Virus record (IMG/VR): IMGVR_UViG_3300035698_011044
Coordinates: 1-64,000 of that record
DNA: 64,000 bases
DNA from: a virus
Direction: 5' to 3' (one strand)
Shown: positions 1-9,344 of the stretch, piece after piece
Layout of the letters: every line of letters starts with the position of its first letter
Numbering within the stretch: the first letter of the stretch is position 1
Program-made: the position numbers and the translations under genes
The notes under the pieces: generated by a model
Database searches by the model: none
What the model was told of the DNA's origin: nothing
The model's input: only the letters and a program-made list of their open reading frames with translations

Positions 1-1420
1 ACCTGTTGCTCCACCGCCACTAGTTATTTGTAGGCCATCCCCTGTACCTGAGGCGGCAACAACAAGACCATCTCCATTCGTGGCCTGAGACGTAATATTG
101 AGACCATTTCCTGTAGCACCTGCGCCAGAAGTTAAAAGTGCTCCTGCACCAGTTGTACCACCAATAGACCTTAGCCCCTCAAAAGCCCCGCCACCCTGGA
201 GATAGAGTCCGACTCCACCTGCAGCGGATGAGGATATTCCATGATTTCCTGTTCCAGCAGTTACAGCAAGACCTATGCCTGTTCCACCAGAAGCATCTGC
301 ATAAATAGCAGCGCTTGCAGTGTCGGACTCGGCATATATTCCGCTTCCAGAAGTTGCTCCACCTTTACCATGTATTCCGTGTCCAGATGTCCCAGAACCA
401 CCACAATAAAGACCATCGTTACTTCCTGCAGCAAATATCCCAATACCCCTACCATTGTTGGTTGCACGAATATCCATACCTGCACCAGAAGTAGATCCTC
501 CGGCTATATTAACGCCATTTCCAGAAGCTCCACCTGTAATTGATAGACCAACACCAGAAGTAGCTCCCCCTGCAATTGTTGTTCCATTTCCGCTTGCTCC
601 ACCTGTGGAAGCTAATCCTGCTCCTGCACCTTGGCCAATCACGTTTAGTCCCACGCCATCAGTTGCACCACCAGTAGCTTTGAGCCCCGATCCAGCACCT
701 TGGCCAACGAGATCTAGTCCGTTACCATCAGTAGCTCCGCCAACAGAGCGTATCCCTTGCCCCGTTCCATGCCCAGTAATGCTAATTCCGTGACCAGCAT
801 CAGAAGCTGCAAGAATCCTTAATGCGCTCCCTGTAGCTCCAGCACCAGAAGTAAGACTCATTCCATCTCCGGTACCAGCTCCTGCAACAGCTATGCCTGT
901 CCCGTTAGTAGCAGCGGTAACTGTTATTCCATTTCCAGACGCCCCACTATTAAAGGTCGCTCCTGCGCCAGTTGCACCGCCTGTAGTGACTATTCCTGAT
1001 CCTGTGCCATTACCAAGAAGATTGAGAGCAGAACCATTTGTGGACAACGCAACAGCGTAAATACCATCTCCGGTTGCACCAGTACCAGACCTTGCGTATA
1101 ATCCGTGACCTGTTCCGGAACCATAAATACTTATGCCGTTACTATTGCCACCTCCGCTAATAGTAGCTCCACTTCCAGATGCACCTCCAGCAACATGAAG
1201 TCCTGCAGATGCGCCACGACCAGTAAGCCTTAGGCCAGATCCAGAAGTAGAACTTGCAACAGCATTAATGCCATTTCCTGTAGCACCACTACCTGAAAGA
1301 GCGTGTATTCCATGGCCTGTTCCTGCGCCAGCAAATCTAGCTCCATCTCCAGTTGTGCCACCAGAGGAGTACAATCCATGTCCAGAGCCATCACCAGCAA
1401 GAATTAATGCATGTCCATTG
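1..1420 (-). repeat. Degenerate 33-39-bp coding tandem repeats
   Basis: The DNA repeats imperfectly with a unit of 33-39 bp encoding the Gly/Ala/Ser-rich 11-13-residue motif of the fibre protein. Copies are diverged, so this is a protein-level solenoid rather than a recent DNA expansion. It produces long spurious open frames on the plus strand. Confidence 0.8.
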
Positions 1421-1875
1421 GTTGTGCTATTAACAATACTCAAACTATTAAGTTTCAAATCAGCGTTGTTGCCGCTAGTAGCGTTACCATCTATCTGAGT
1501 CATATCAACCTGGAACAGATCAGTTCCAAGGACCATTGAATCATAGATGGTCGCTGGCAAAACTACATATTCATGAAAGACAGGGAGTGCTCCCGAAATA
1601 TTTGCCGATAAGACAACTCTGCCCTCAGTGTTAGTATCAGTTGTTGTTATCTCTAAACTGTAATAACCATTAGCAACATGAGCCATGTCATGTGTAGAAG
1701 CCGATGCAGCAGGAGTAATGTCTACCTTAGTCAACGGATGTGTATTGTTAGTTTTATACAGATCAACATCTATGCTTGCTACAGTTAAGGCTGTCTCTGG
1801 GGTTTTGCCATCCGTATCGTCTATGAATGGCCCCACAAGAATAGCCGTAGCAGTGTCCGCCCTTAAATACCTCAT
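1..1875 (-). CDS. Glycine-rich repeat fibre/tail protein (3' end outside window)
   Basis: The frame is open from an ATG at 1875 (AGAGG Shine-Dalgarno just upstream) to the window edge, giving at least 625 residues. Residues 1-130 form a non-repetitive head containing a phrase of the type 'vLPAtIYDSmVlGTDlfQVDmTQ', which I know from N-terminal or linker regions of phage tail and fibre proteins. The rest is an 11-13-residue repeat rich in Gly, Ala, Ser and Thr (pattern GGAT-G-GxxI), as expected for a solenoid or beta-helical fibre. It is the last gene of the structural operon inside the window. A fibre or adhesin role is inference; it could also be a capsid decoration protein. Confidence 0.75.
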   Translation of the reverse strand, partial: MRYLRADTATAILVGPFIDDTDGKTPETALTVASIDVDLYKTNNTHPLTKVDITPAASASTHDMAHVANGYYSLEITTTDTNTEGRVVLSANISGALPVFHEYVVLPATIYDSMVLGTDLFQVDMTQIDGNATSGNNADLKLNSLSIVNSTTNGHALILAGDGSGHGLYSSGGTTGDGARFAGAGTGHGIHALSGSGATGNGINAVASSTSGSGLRLTGRGASAGLHVAGGASGSGATISGGGNSNGISIYGSGTGHGLYARSGTGATGDGIYAVALSTNGSALNLLGNGTGSGIVTTGGATGAGATFNSGASGNGITVTAATNGTGIAVAGAGTGDGMSLTSGAGATGSALRILAASDAGHGISITGHGTGQGIRSVGGATDGNGLDLVGQGAGSGLKATGGATDGVGLNVIGQGAGAGLASTGGASGNGTTIAGGATSGVGLSITGGASGNGVNIAGGSTSGAGMDIRATNNGRGIGIFAAGSNDGLYCGGSGTSGHGIHGKGGATSGSGIYAESDTASAAIYADASGGTGIGLAVTAGTGNHGISSSAAGGVGLYLQGGGAFEGLRSIGGTTGAGALLTSGAGATGNGLNITSQATNGDGLVVAASGTGDGLQITSGGGATG

Positions 1876-1905
1876 AATATTTTCCTCTGTCTAAGGTAAT
1901 TTGTT

Positions 1906-2526
1906 TTATCCATTTTGCATATTTTTGTAGTGGTTATAAAAGATAGGAATAGTAATCCCGCCACCAGCCGTATAATCAACTTCTATCTTAAACGCTTCGA
2001 CAATCATCCATAATGCCGCGTTGCCTGTATCCATACTTACTATAACACCCCTACCAGAGGCGCTCTCGCTACCATCAGCAAAATCGTTAAAATGGGCAAC
2101 TAGCTCCGTGCTTGTTGGAATCGTAATTGTCCCAGTGCTAATACTTGTAATTGCTGGACTTGTTGACAATGCAGTAGGCCAAGATTCTGTTGGCCAAGCC
2201 GTACCCGTATCTCTGTCATCGTAATTGGGAGTAGTCCCGTTATCATTATAGTCGCCATCTGAGTTTTTGTAAACTGTAGCGTAGTAATTTGTAGCTACTG
2301 ACAGTGACTTGCTCTTAATGTCAAACTTAATCCTAACTGCTGTAACAGTATCTCCAGACCATGCTGTATCATCAACAGAACACAGTATCTCCGCAACATA
2401 AGCACTATCTCTTTCATCGTATCCCAGATACGGGTCCTGTGGAGAACTATTTTTACTGTAAGCCCTTGCTGTTCCATTGTAATTTTCTAATGCGTAATAA
2501 TCTACAGTTTGAATATCGGTAGCCAT
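1906..2526 (-). CDS. Unrecognised virion-operon protein (206 aa)
   Basis: The product has 206 residues. Its composition is Thr/Ser/Tyr/Asp-rich with many short predicted beta stretches and no membrane segment, as in phage structural proteins. It sits between the fibre gene and a 71-aa gene. Its start overlaps the stop of that upstream gene around 2526, implying translational coupling. I do not recognise a family; a virion or tail-associated role rests only on position and composition. Confidence 0.6.
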   Translation of the reverse strand: MATDIQTVDYYALENYNGTARAYSKNSSPQDPYLGYDERDSAYVAEILCSVDDTAWSGDTVTAVRIKFDIKSKSLSVATNYYATVYKNSDGDYNDNGTTPNYDDRDTGTAWPTESWPTALSTSPAITSISTGTITIPTSTELVAHFNDFADGSESASGRGVIVSMDTGNAALWMIVEAFKIEVDYTAGGGITIPIFYNHYKNMQNG

Positions 2527-2741
2527 TAATCCTCCGGATTATTATAATCGGTTATAAGCGGAAGCGATTCGTCGCTATCAGAATATCTGAGCTGGATATA
2601 TTTATAGTACATGTCTTTACCTGTAACATGGATATCGTTAAATTTCGCTGCATCTTTTTCAGAAGTCAAGTATCCAATATCCTTGCTACTAGACTTGGTG
2701 CCATCCCACGTAATTTTAGATACTATACAATATCTCATCAA
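2526..2741 (-). CDS. Small unrecognised protein (71 aa)
   Basis: A 71-residue soluble protein, basic at the N-terminus and acidic at the C-terminus (ending in DYNNPED). No motif is recognised. It lies in a run of very small genes (1906-3719) between the fibre and nozzle-like genes, with 1-6-bp junctions on both sides that support it being expressed. The function is unknown. Confidence 0.55.
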   Translation of the reverse strand: MMRYCIVSKITWDGTKSSSKDIGYLTSEKDAAKFNDIHVTGKDMYYKYIQLRYSDSDESLPLITDYNNPED

Positions 2742-2746
2742 TTCTC

Positions 2747-2974
2747 CTAAGAAACAAAGCTGTCGTTGGCAGCCTTGTGGGATCTGAGCCTTTTAACAAG
2801 AGTAGTTAGCGCCTGGCTCACAACTTCTTTTCTAATCTCTTCAGACTTCGCAATAACTTCCTCGTCAGTCTTTACTTCACCATTGAAGTATTCAAGCTCA
2901 AAAGCTTCTTTAATCTCAGCAAGCTTGTCGCCTGGAATAGTTATTTCTGTTGATAAAACTTTATCTTCGGCCAT
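2747..2974 (-). CDS. Small charged helical protein (75 aa)
   Basis: A 75-residue, Glu/Lys-rich and probably largely helical protein. The ATG at 2974 is preceded by AAGGAG located at the very end of the 57-aa gene upstream. No family is recognised. It could be a small structural or chaperone-like factor, but only its position in the virion operon suggests this. Confidence 0.6.
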   Translation of the reverse strand: MAEDKVLSTEITIPGDKLAEIKEAFELEYFNGEVKTDEEVIAKSEEIRKEVVSQALTTLVKRLRSHKAANDSFVS

Positions 2975-2977
2975 GAC

Positions 2978-3151
2978 TTACTCCTTGGAAATATTAAGTT
3001 TGTTATCTTCTAATTCTTTTATACGAGCCTTTGCCATCTGTAACTCGCCGTCCTTTTTGCTTAACTCATCGTAAAGCAGTCCCACTAACCCCTGAATTTC
3101 TGCAGCTTTCCGCATTGCTTCCAAGGCAACTTCGCTTATCCGAGGAGCCAT
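2978..3151 (-). CDS. Small coiled-coil protein (57 aa)
   Basis: A 57-residue ORF whose ATG (3149-3151) overlaps by one base the TAA of the gene upstream (TAATG), a typical coupling junction. The product is almost entirely helical with heptad-like Leu/Ile spacing (around 'LYDELSKKDGELQMAKARI'), so a short coiled coil is likely. Its 3' end supplies the ribosome binding site for the next gene. The function is unknown; such proteins often accompany tail and fibre genes. Confidence 0.65.
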   Translation of the reverse strand: MAPRISEVALEAMRKAAEIQGLVGLLYDELSKKDGELQMAKARIKELEDNKLNISKE

Positions 3152-3531
3152 TAGGTAACCCCAATCGCAACGTCAGCAGTTCCAACTACAATATCACCAT
3201 TCTCGTCAAGAAGCATGAATCGATAGTTTCCAGCAGACCCATGAACATAAGATCCTGACTGAGAATCTGTGCCGGTTAGCCCAACTGATCCACCATCCGT
3301 AACACGCACACCCTCGTCTCCACCATCATTGCTAAGAAAGTTATCCTTAACGACAATATTGCCGTTAATGCGAGGCCAGAACCACCACAAAACACCGGCA
3401 TCGTCCTGTTGGCCGATACGATTGTATGTTGTTTCAAAACCCTGCTGCTTTGTTCTTCCAGTAAGAGCAGAAGTTAGAGCCGCGGCCGTTGGTACAACTA
3501 ATTGCTCAATATCGATTTCATAATCTGACAT
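3151..3531 (-). CDS. Unrecognised structural-operon protein (126 aa)
   Basis: 126 residues: an acidic N-terminal helix (MSDYEIDIEQ), a basic middle, then a Gly/Ser/Asp-rich beta-like C-terminal half (from about residue 60). There is no signal peptide or membrane segment. It is tightly packed with its neighbours (2 bp to the upstream gene, 1-bp overlap downstream). No family is recognised; a minor virion protein is the simplest guess. Confidence 0.6.
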   Translation of the reverse strand: MSDYEIDIEQLVVPTAAALTSALTGRTKQQGFETTYNRIGQQDDAGVLWWFWPRINGNIVVKDNFLSNDGGDEGVRVTDGGSVGLTGTDSQSGSYVHGSAGNYRFMLLDENGDIVVGTADVAIGVT

Positions 3532-3533
3532 CG

Positions 3534-3719
3534 TTATACTCCAGTTTGAATAATCTTGTTTGTAGAGTTTCCGGTTTGAATAATCTTATCAGTAGTGCTG
3601 CCTGTCTGCACAATCTTGTCATAGACAATAGTCGCATCGGTAAATTCAACAGTTAATCTCGACGTTCCGCTTGTTGGGGTTACCGAGAAGTCAGGATCTA
3701 TAATTTTAAAATCAGCCAT
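3534..3719 (-). CDS. Mini protein with PKD-like strand and short repeats (61 aa)
   Basis: Residues 7-30 (DPDFSVTPTSGTSRLTVEFTD) read like the first strands of a PKD-type immunoglobulin fold, but the chain is only 61 residues, so the domain cannot be complete. The second half is three copies of a short unit of the form DKIIQTG. It overlaps the 3' end of the 720-aa gene upstream by 8 bp. It may be a truncated PKD protein or a small virion appendage; the repeat suggests local duplication. Confidence 0.6.
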   Translation of the reverse strand: MADFKIIDPDFSVTPTSGTSRLTVEFTDATIVYDKIVQTGSTTDKIIQTGNSTNKIIQTGV

Positions 3720-5874
3720 TTTCTATTGACCCCCAAAAGATGTACCCCAGGTTTCTGCTGTATCCAGCGTTGTATGCAGTCTGCATTGAGCGTAGGACCT
3801 CTGCGATCCTATCCTTAGCCAGACCCTCACCGTAGTTTCGTCCAGTAAAAGTCCGAATCTCCGGCTCACTGGTTATAATCATCTCAGTATCCTCATCCAT
3901 GAAAGTGTTTCCACCCCAATCCATGCATCCAATATTGGGGTCAATGACATTCTTGGAGGATATAATAGCATGGGTTTCTCCAATATCGTCAATAATCTCT
4001 TGAGTAAAATTGGTAGAATCGACTTCATGCGTAGAATGAAGGCATGTTACAATCAGAGATTCCCTATGCATCTTTAATTGTATGATGCCATCATCAAACG
4101 TGATAACTTGATCGAGAGAATTGTAATATCCAACCAGATGCTCGTACCCTTGAGGGAACTCGCTATAATAGATCTTCTCTTCCTCTCTCCTAGCAACAAA
4201 CAGGAAGTTGCTACCAATCGCACCAGCATTAGAACGAGGAAGAGGGTCCCAAGCACGCTGTTTTAGCGGCCATGCTCTTATGCGAGCTCGAAGGGTAGTG
4301 TCGGAAACAGTGTCTCTAAAGTTTCTTGTTGAGGCATTAAACGCAGCCACAACTGGACTTGAGATAGTTGCTGAATCTGCAACCTTGACAGATCCTGTGC
4401 TTATAATCGATGTAATGTATTTTGTTGCACCATTAGAGCAGAAGAGAGGCTTGCCAATATCGTCCACAGTCAATGTCAAGGATCCACTTGTCAAGTTTAC
4501 TACTTTCCCTGATTGAGTAAATCGAAATGAATCAGTAGAGCCAATATTAAATGCGCTAAGAAATGCTCCACCACTATATGTTGATCCACCAATGTCTACA
4601 ATTGTGCCTGTAGTAGAGGTTATGACTGTGGCCAATTCTAAAAGTATTCCATCGACTGAGGTAATAACGCATCCAACATCCAGATCTTCAACCGTGCCCA
4701 TCGTTGCAATAAATGTTCCATCAGCCAACACGTGAAGCTCGACAGCTTTTGCAACCGGAATATCTGCAAGCCAAATATAGAGTTCGCTTTGATTCGCCTT
4801 GCCATTGACCGGATCGAATCCCAGATTACCCACATCAAGAGTTGCGTATACGGAGTAATGAGTCCAGTGCCGTTCGCCTATAGTTTTAACAACTTCGCCA
4901 TCATAAGGATTGGTAAGAATCCCGATAGTAACTCCGTTGTCGGTATCGATTTCATCATCAGCGCAAACAGCCGCAAAATCCTTTGTATCTGGATTATAGA
5001 CAACCGTTGCTGATTCGCACTCAATATTAACCCCGGGAGTAGTTCTGTCCCTGCTTCCAGTCCCAGACAGTCTGCTCATCGAATAGACATACCTTCGGCA
5101 GTATGGAGTAGTCTCTGTTGCTGTACCCTGACTTATAAGCTTGACTCTTGGAACACTCGAGTTTGTTTTGAAGACATAGGTAACAGTTTTCTCCAGGTCT
5201 ATCTTATATATGCCATTTGCATTTATTAAAAATGCGTAATTTTCATATTCAACTATTTCTGATGGGGAATCCTGGGGAATCTCCTGAGAAATAGTGTACG
5301 CCTGCTCCCAGCTCGTAACCGCAATGTCTGAAGTAAAGACTCTGCGATCAATAAGCATAATTATCTTACTCAGAGTTTCGTGAACATACAAGGCATTTAC
5401 CGGCCCTCTGCAAGCGCAATTTGCTTGAGCAATAGCAATGTCATCATCTGAGTCGTTTACTGTTATAGAGCCGGTTCCACCCACAGCAATGATTCGGTAA
5501 TGACGATCAATACCAGTTGATACTCCATCCTTCCATACAAAGTAGTTACCAATATCAGAAGATGTAAAATCACCACCATCCGTAACAGTAATTACATTCC
5601 CAGATTTTGTGGCAGTATAGTAGTTCCGCTCAACTCCAGCAACAGTCTTTAGATTGGGAAGTTTTGAATCTGACCAGCGTCTACATCCGCCACGGCCTTC
5701 CAGATACCATCCTTTATTTACAAAGTTTTTAAGCTCTCGCACACCGTTTTCGGGCACTCTATAAGAGGGTCCGTCAAGAAACATGCCCTCAGAGAAGTCT
5801 CTCTGCCTACGGGTAATATCCCGCTCCTGTTGTTGGATTGATCTAGGAGAGAAGTTTGTTCCCGACATTAGCAA
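3712..5874 (-). CDS. Large tail/nozzle-like structural protein (720 aa)
   Basis: The N-terminus runs from a basic arm into a 'RDFSEGMFLDGP..RVPENGVRELKNF' segment that resembles the start of podovirus tail-nozzle or stabilisation proteins, which describe a list of values along a mostly beta chain. The 720-residue body is beta-rich (Thr/Val/Gly/Asp) with no membrane segment. It directly follows the connector gene (7-bp overlap). I infer a tail-hub or nozzle role from size, order after portal-capsid-connector, and composition. A specific family was not established. Confidence 0.6.
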   Translation of the reverse strand: MLMSGTNFSPRSIQQQERDITRRQRDFSEGMFLDGPSYRVPENGVRELKNFVNKGWYLEGRGGCRRWSDSKLPNLKTVAGVERNYYTATKSGNVITVTDGGDFTSSDIGNYFVWKDGVSTGIDRHYRIIAVGGTGSITVNDSDDDIAIAQANCACRGPVNALYVHETLSKIIMLIDRRVFTSDIAVTSWEQAYTISQEIPQDSPSEIVEYENYAFLINANGIYKIDLEKTVTYVFKTNSSVPRVKLISQGTATETTPYCRRYVYSMSRLSGTGSRDRTTPGVNIECESATVVYNPDTKDFAAVCADDEIDTDNGVTIGILTNPYDGEVVKTIGERHWTHYSVYATLDVGNLGFDPVNGKANQSELYIWLADIPVAKAVELHVLADGTFIATMGTVEDLDVGCVITSVDGILLELATVITSTTGTIVDIGGSTYSGGAFLSAFNIGSTDSFRFTQSGKVVNLTSGSLTLTVDDIGKPLFCSNGATKYITSIISTGSVKVADSATISSPVVAAFNASTRNFRDTVSDTTLRARIRAWPLKQRAWDPLPRSNAGAIGSNFLFVARREEEKIYYSEFPQGYEHLVGYYNSLDQVITFDDGIIQLKMHRESLIVTCLHSTHEVDSTNFTQEIIDDIGETHAIISSKNVIDPNIGCMDWGGNTFMDEDTEMIITSEPEIRTFTGRNYGEGLAKDRIAEVLRSMQTAYNAGYSRNLGYIFWGSIENG

Positions 5875-6626
5875 ATCCTCGGAACAGAATGCGTATCTTC
5901 TGGCTGGGCTCCTATTGTCATGTCTCGTTTGAATTTACTCATCCAAGAGAGTTGACCTGGCCTGTCAGTATGAAAAGCGTGCCATCGTTCGGAGGCTATG
6001 CCGTTTTGTTGCTTCTGAACTTTACCAATTACATAGTCTTCCAGAGCTTCTTCATAATATTCGGGTACGATCAGAGGTACACTTTCGGATGTTAATCTTG
6101 GTGCTTCTATTGTGAAAACGATAAAATATTTTTCTGTACTTGAACCAGGATCCTCTTTGAAGATAACCTTGGCTGGGACATTCTCAGTAGCTTCCCATGA
6201 TGCAACTGGAATATCTACCACATTGATACGCTCAAGAGATGTGCTGTATGGATTTTGCCATGAGAAGTGGTAAGGTTGCCCAAACCATCTCGTTCCGTAA
6301 TCGATGTTTGTTGAATCTATAAAGACATTAACGACGGTCCTCGCACGAATGGGATAGTCTATCCCGCCGATTGTGCGAACAAGAGAAGAGATTCCTGTTA
6401 GATAAGTTGCTGTAATATCGTATTCGTATTTCCCAGCAGTTGTTATAAGATAAGGAACCCATCCTTTGTTATCCGTTCCGAGATACTTCATCTGAGCACC
6501 GTCATATCGAAGTAGTAGATCCTGGCCCCTCTCGGCCATTCTCATAATACTACGATTTCCAGTGCTCCGAGAGTACCCCTCACGGATCTGAGGCATTAGA
6601 TCGTCTATTAATGTCTTCAAGCTCAT
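5868..6626 (-). CDS. Head-tail connector/adaptor-like protein (252 aa)
   Basis: 252 residues, beginning with a helix (MSLKTLIDDLMPQI) and ending with a helical segment around 'PEYYEEALEDYVIGKV', an arrangement typical of podoviral adaptor or tail-tubular-A-like proteins, where a late helix carries a Tyr/Ala-Leu-xx-Tyr signature. The middle is beta-rich. It lies between the SAP-like protein and the nozzle-like protein, where a gp4/gp11-type connector is expected. The assignment is by order, size and weak signature. Confidence 0.55.
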   Translation of the reverse strand: MSLKTLIDDLMPQIREGYSRSTGNRSIMRMAERGQDLLLRYDGAQMKYLGTDNKGWVPYLITTAGKYEYDITATYLTGISSLVRTIGGIDYPIRARTVVNVFIDSTNIDYGTRWFGQPYHFSWQNPYSTSLERINVVDIPVASWEATENVPAKVIFKEDPGSSTEKYFIVFTIEAPRLTSESVPLIVPEYYEEALEDYVIGKVQKQQNGIASERWHAFHTDRPGQLSWMSKFKRDMTIGAQPEDTHSVPRIC

Positions 6627-6636
6627 AGCTTAACCT

Positions 6637-7806
6637 TTATGTTATCGTTTCCACGTCTGGCTGCATAACGCTTGAGGCAGATACCTCAACGATATCGCTA
6701 TCATCAACCTGGTAAATACTTTCCAAAGACGTTGGCGATGGCTCTTCCTGTTTGAGCAGGATAGCTTCAACGACCGATGCCTTTGTTGCTTCAGGTTGTG
6801 GAGCGAGACCAAGACTGATTGCCAGAACTCTTAGCTCATCAATCTTTTGACGCTTCAGTGCTGTTTTCGAGAATTTCTTCAGATCGAAACCGGCGGATGG
6901 AGAAGTAGGTGCAGATGCATCTATACGTCCTGGATAATCCGGAGTCGATGGAGTTGATGGAGTGCCTTTAAGCAGCCTAATCTCATCCTCACTCAAGCCC
7001 TTGATAATATCAAGAACATGTGCTTTAATATCGAAGCCAGGAACTGATATATTTTCTGGTTCGTAAGAAGCCGAGCGCTGTCTAACCAACTCATTCACCT
7101 CTGCCATAACAACTCTTTTGAAGTCGTCACAAGCTGTCCATCCATAAGGATCATAAGCATGGTCACGAATCATTTTGATAATGTTGGATTTTTTGCGAGC
7201 TTTCTTTCCAACGACAATTTTGCAATTGCGATTAACTTTCATCATCATTGGATAGTTGTGTTTTCCAGTCGGAACCAAAGTCTCTTCGTTAATGAAGTCT
7301 TCGGCATCTTCTCTGGTCCATTTGTAATCGATCTCTCTACCTTCACGCATAATCATGTAGATAGGAACAATCTCATTGACAACATCCCTGAGACACTGGA
7401 TCTCCATATTGATCTGTCTTCCAGGAATAACACCTTTCTCCTGGTCTCTCATCTCAAGAAGCTTAAGCTGAGGAGAGTCTGCAAGAATCATTCTGTTGTG
7501 ATAAAATCTGTCATCAGGCATGAAAGCGATAAGAGTACCTTTTTTATCAACAGCTTCATATTTAATGCCAGCAGAAGCTCCTGTAAGCCATGTCTCTTTG
7601 TACGCATTTGAACCTGGAGTAAAGTTCTCAATAACCTTAACATCAAATGGACCCATAAGAGGTCTTGAGATAAGGTCTGGACACCGTTTGTGATACATCA
7701 GCGTGAAAAGACGGACACCCGCCATTAACGCTAAATCATATTTTTCCGGCGGTTGGATCCCGCTCGAAAAAGCTGACCCGCCTGTGCCTATTGGAGACAT
7801 CTGCAT
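6637..7806 (-). CDS. Capsid-proximal protein with C-terminal SAP-like motif (389 aa)
   Basis: 389 residues. Residues 1-250 form a soluble domain that I do not recognise. About 285-310 is a Pro/Ser/Thr linker, and the C-terminal 335-370 region (KIDELRVLAISLGL...TKASVVEAIL) has the helix-turn-helix spacing of a SAP nucleic-acid-binding motif. It is placed immediately after the capsid gene, separated by a strong hairpin. It might bind packaged DNA or serve as a decoration/internal protein; this is inference. Confidence 0.6.
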   Translation of the reverse strand: MQMSPIGTGGSAFSSGIQPPEKYDLALMAGVRLFTLMYHKRCPDLISRPLMGPFDVKVIENFTPGSNAYKETWLTGASAGIKYEAVDKKGTLIAFMPDDRFYHNRMILADSPQLKLLEMRDQEKGVIPGRQINMEIQCLRDVVNEIVPIYMIMREGREIDYKWTREDAEDFINEETLVPTGKHNYPMMMKVNRNCKIVVGKKARKKSNIIKMIRDHAYDPYGWTACDDFKRVVMAEVNELVRQRSASYEPENISVPGFDIKAHVLDIIKGLSEDEIRLLKGTPSTPSTPDYPGRIDASAPTSPSAGFDLKKFSKTALKRQKIDELRVLAISLGLAPQPEATKASVVEAILLKQEEPSPTSLESIYQVDDSDIVEVSASSVMQPDVETIT

Positions 7807-7839
7807 AGTCTAACTCCTTGAAAAAAAGTTTAAGAGTAA

Positions 7840-7864
7840 TGCAGAGGGGCATTTCCCCCCTGCA
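7840..7864 (-). terminator. Strong hairpin after capsid gene (attenuator-like)
   Basis: A 10-bp stem (7840-7849 with 7855-7864, one G.U on the minus strand) with a 5-nt loop lies just downstream of the capsid stop codon. The minus-strand transcript reaches a run of seven U only about 12 nt later, so it is not a textbook intrinsic terminator. It could attenuate read-through or protect the 3' end of capsid mRNA, giving higher capsid expression. Confidence 0.5.
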
Positions 7865-7892
7865 CGTTTATATTCTATCGTAACAATCATGC

Positions 7893-9344
7893 TTATGATA
7901 CAGTTACAATTGGGTTACGGCTAATAGGAACTAAGCAAGAACCTTTTTGGATTTGAGTTGTGCTCGCACCATCAAGTCTTCCAGCAGCATCCTTGTCGAA
8001 AGCAGGAATCTGTATTCCGCATCCGAGGTAAGCTCCACGACCCTGGATCTGTCCGTACTCTGTAGATTCGGCAAGATTAGATACCAGAGGATCAACAAGG
8101 TACTCGGCAAGAGCGTTGGCTCCGCATACAAGCATCATGTCGAAAACAAAGTTAGTTGCACCCGATGTGTTGGTCCATGCAACATTGTTTCTGTCATCGT
8201 TGTTACCAGGATTCATGTATCCAACACTAAGAGTGTAAGATCCATAGGCTCCACCAACAGTGAGTGTAGGGGCACGGAAATCCTGAACGAAAACAAGCTG
8301 CTCAAGAACACGACCCATTTCACCAATAAGTGAAGGACGTTTTGGATCTTTATAATCCGAAACAGCCTGCATGTGCTCGCCAAGTCCACCAGATTTATTT
8401 GGATTCATTGTCCAACCAAGAACTTTTGGTGGAATGAGGCAAATATAACTAGGGATACCATCAAGCATAATGGGCTCAAGCTGCAGTGAGTCTGTCAGAT
8501 AGGTTTTGACCTGCATCAAAGTATCAACATTCAGAGTAGCTTTAGAGGTAGAACCTGATCCTGCTGCAGTCATAAGAGCGTCTGCAATGTTTTGCACGAA
8601 AGATGTAGCTCCACCATACGAACGACTTGAGTAGTAGCCATCTGCATCTACGGAACCATCTGTCTTTGTGAGAGCAGTAATATCCCATGACGGATATGCT
8701 GACTCTGCAAGATTAGGTATAATCCAGTTTTTGTTGAACTGCTGTGCATTATTGACAGGAGAATTTGTGAGTCCCTCGTCATAAGTAAGCATCAGAGCCT
8801 GGTGAATATGAGTGTCACGAAGTTCGGCCATATACTCAGACAAAGCTGACCCATAAGTCTCAATGTACTTGAGATACTTTGTATCATTGTAGTCATAGCC
8901 CCATTTTTTGTACTTGATACCCTTTTTAACTTCATTGTAGTAAAGCTCTGTCCAGACAAGATCCTGCTCGTCCTCGTTTCCAAGTATTGCATTGGAATTA
9001 CCGTAACGAGGAGCAGCTCTGAGAGGTTTTCTCATTGCAATACGACAAGACTGGCCGGAGTCAGGCGGAGTAGATATCTCCATCCAGATACCAGATTTAA
9101 CAATATTCACAACACTATCTACAACTTTAATTGCAGTTTTGAGCTGTGTAAAAACTGACGGACGAATCGAATCTTCTCTGAGTTTCTTTTCGTATGCAAC
9201 TCTACGAATAGCTGTAGCGTTGAGTCCTGATATTGTGCTTGGAGTACCAGGCACATAGGCTTGAGGAATGTGGAACATCATGTGCATAATTGCATTCAAA
9301 ATGCGCTCTGCTGCTCTCATTCCTGGAAGATAACGTAAAAACAT
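7893..9344 (-). CDS. Major capsid protein
   Basis: The product is 483 residues from the ATG at 9344, which has AAGGGG 7 nt upstream. A second in-frame ATG at 9359 would add MKGFI but has no ribosome binding site. Composition and order (portal, scaffold, then this) identify the coat protein. The helical N-arm, long beta/helix core and 'GCGIQIPAFDKDAAGRL'-like C-terminal region resemble HK97-fold coat proteins of the P22/N4 type, as I recall them. It has its own long leader and is followed by a hairpin, as expected for the most abundant virion protein. Confidence 0.8.
   Translation of the reverse strand: MFLRYLPGMRAAERILNAIMHMMFHIPQAYVPGTPSTISGLNATAIRRVAYEKKLREDSIRPSVFTQLKTAIKVVDSVVNIVKSGIWMEISTPPDSGQSCRIAMRKPLRAAPRYGNSNAILGNEDEQDLVWTELYYNEVKKGIKYKKWGYDYNDTKYLKYIETYGSALSEYMAELRDTHIHQALMLTYDEGLTNSPVNNAQQFNKNWIIPNLAESAYPSWDITALTKTDGSVDADGYYSSRSYGGATSFVQNIADALMTAAGSGSTSKATLNVDTLMQVKTYLTDSLQLEPIMLDGIPSYICLIPPKVLGWTMNPNKSGGLGEHMQAVSDYKDPKRPSLIGEMGRVLEQLVFVQDFRAPTLTVGGAYGSYTLSVGYMNPGNNDDRNNVAWTNTSGATNFVFDMMLVCGANALAEYLVDPLVSNLAESTEYGQIQGRGAYLGCGIQIPAFDKDAAGRLDGASTTQIQKGSCLVPISRNPIVTVS

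Noticed and set aside
241-1498. Long plus-strand ORFs over the fibre repeats
   Set aside because: They mirror a repetitive minus-strand gene with a clear ribosome binding site and show Pro/Cys-rich, codon-shadow composition.
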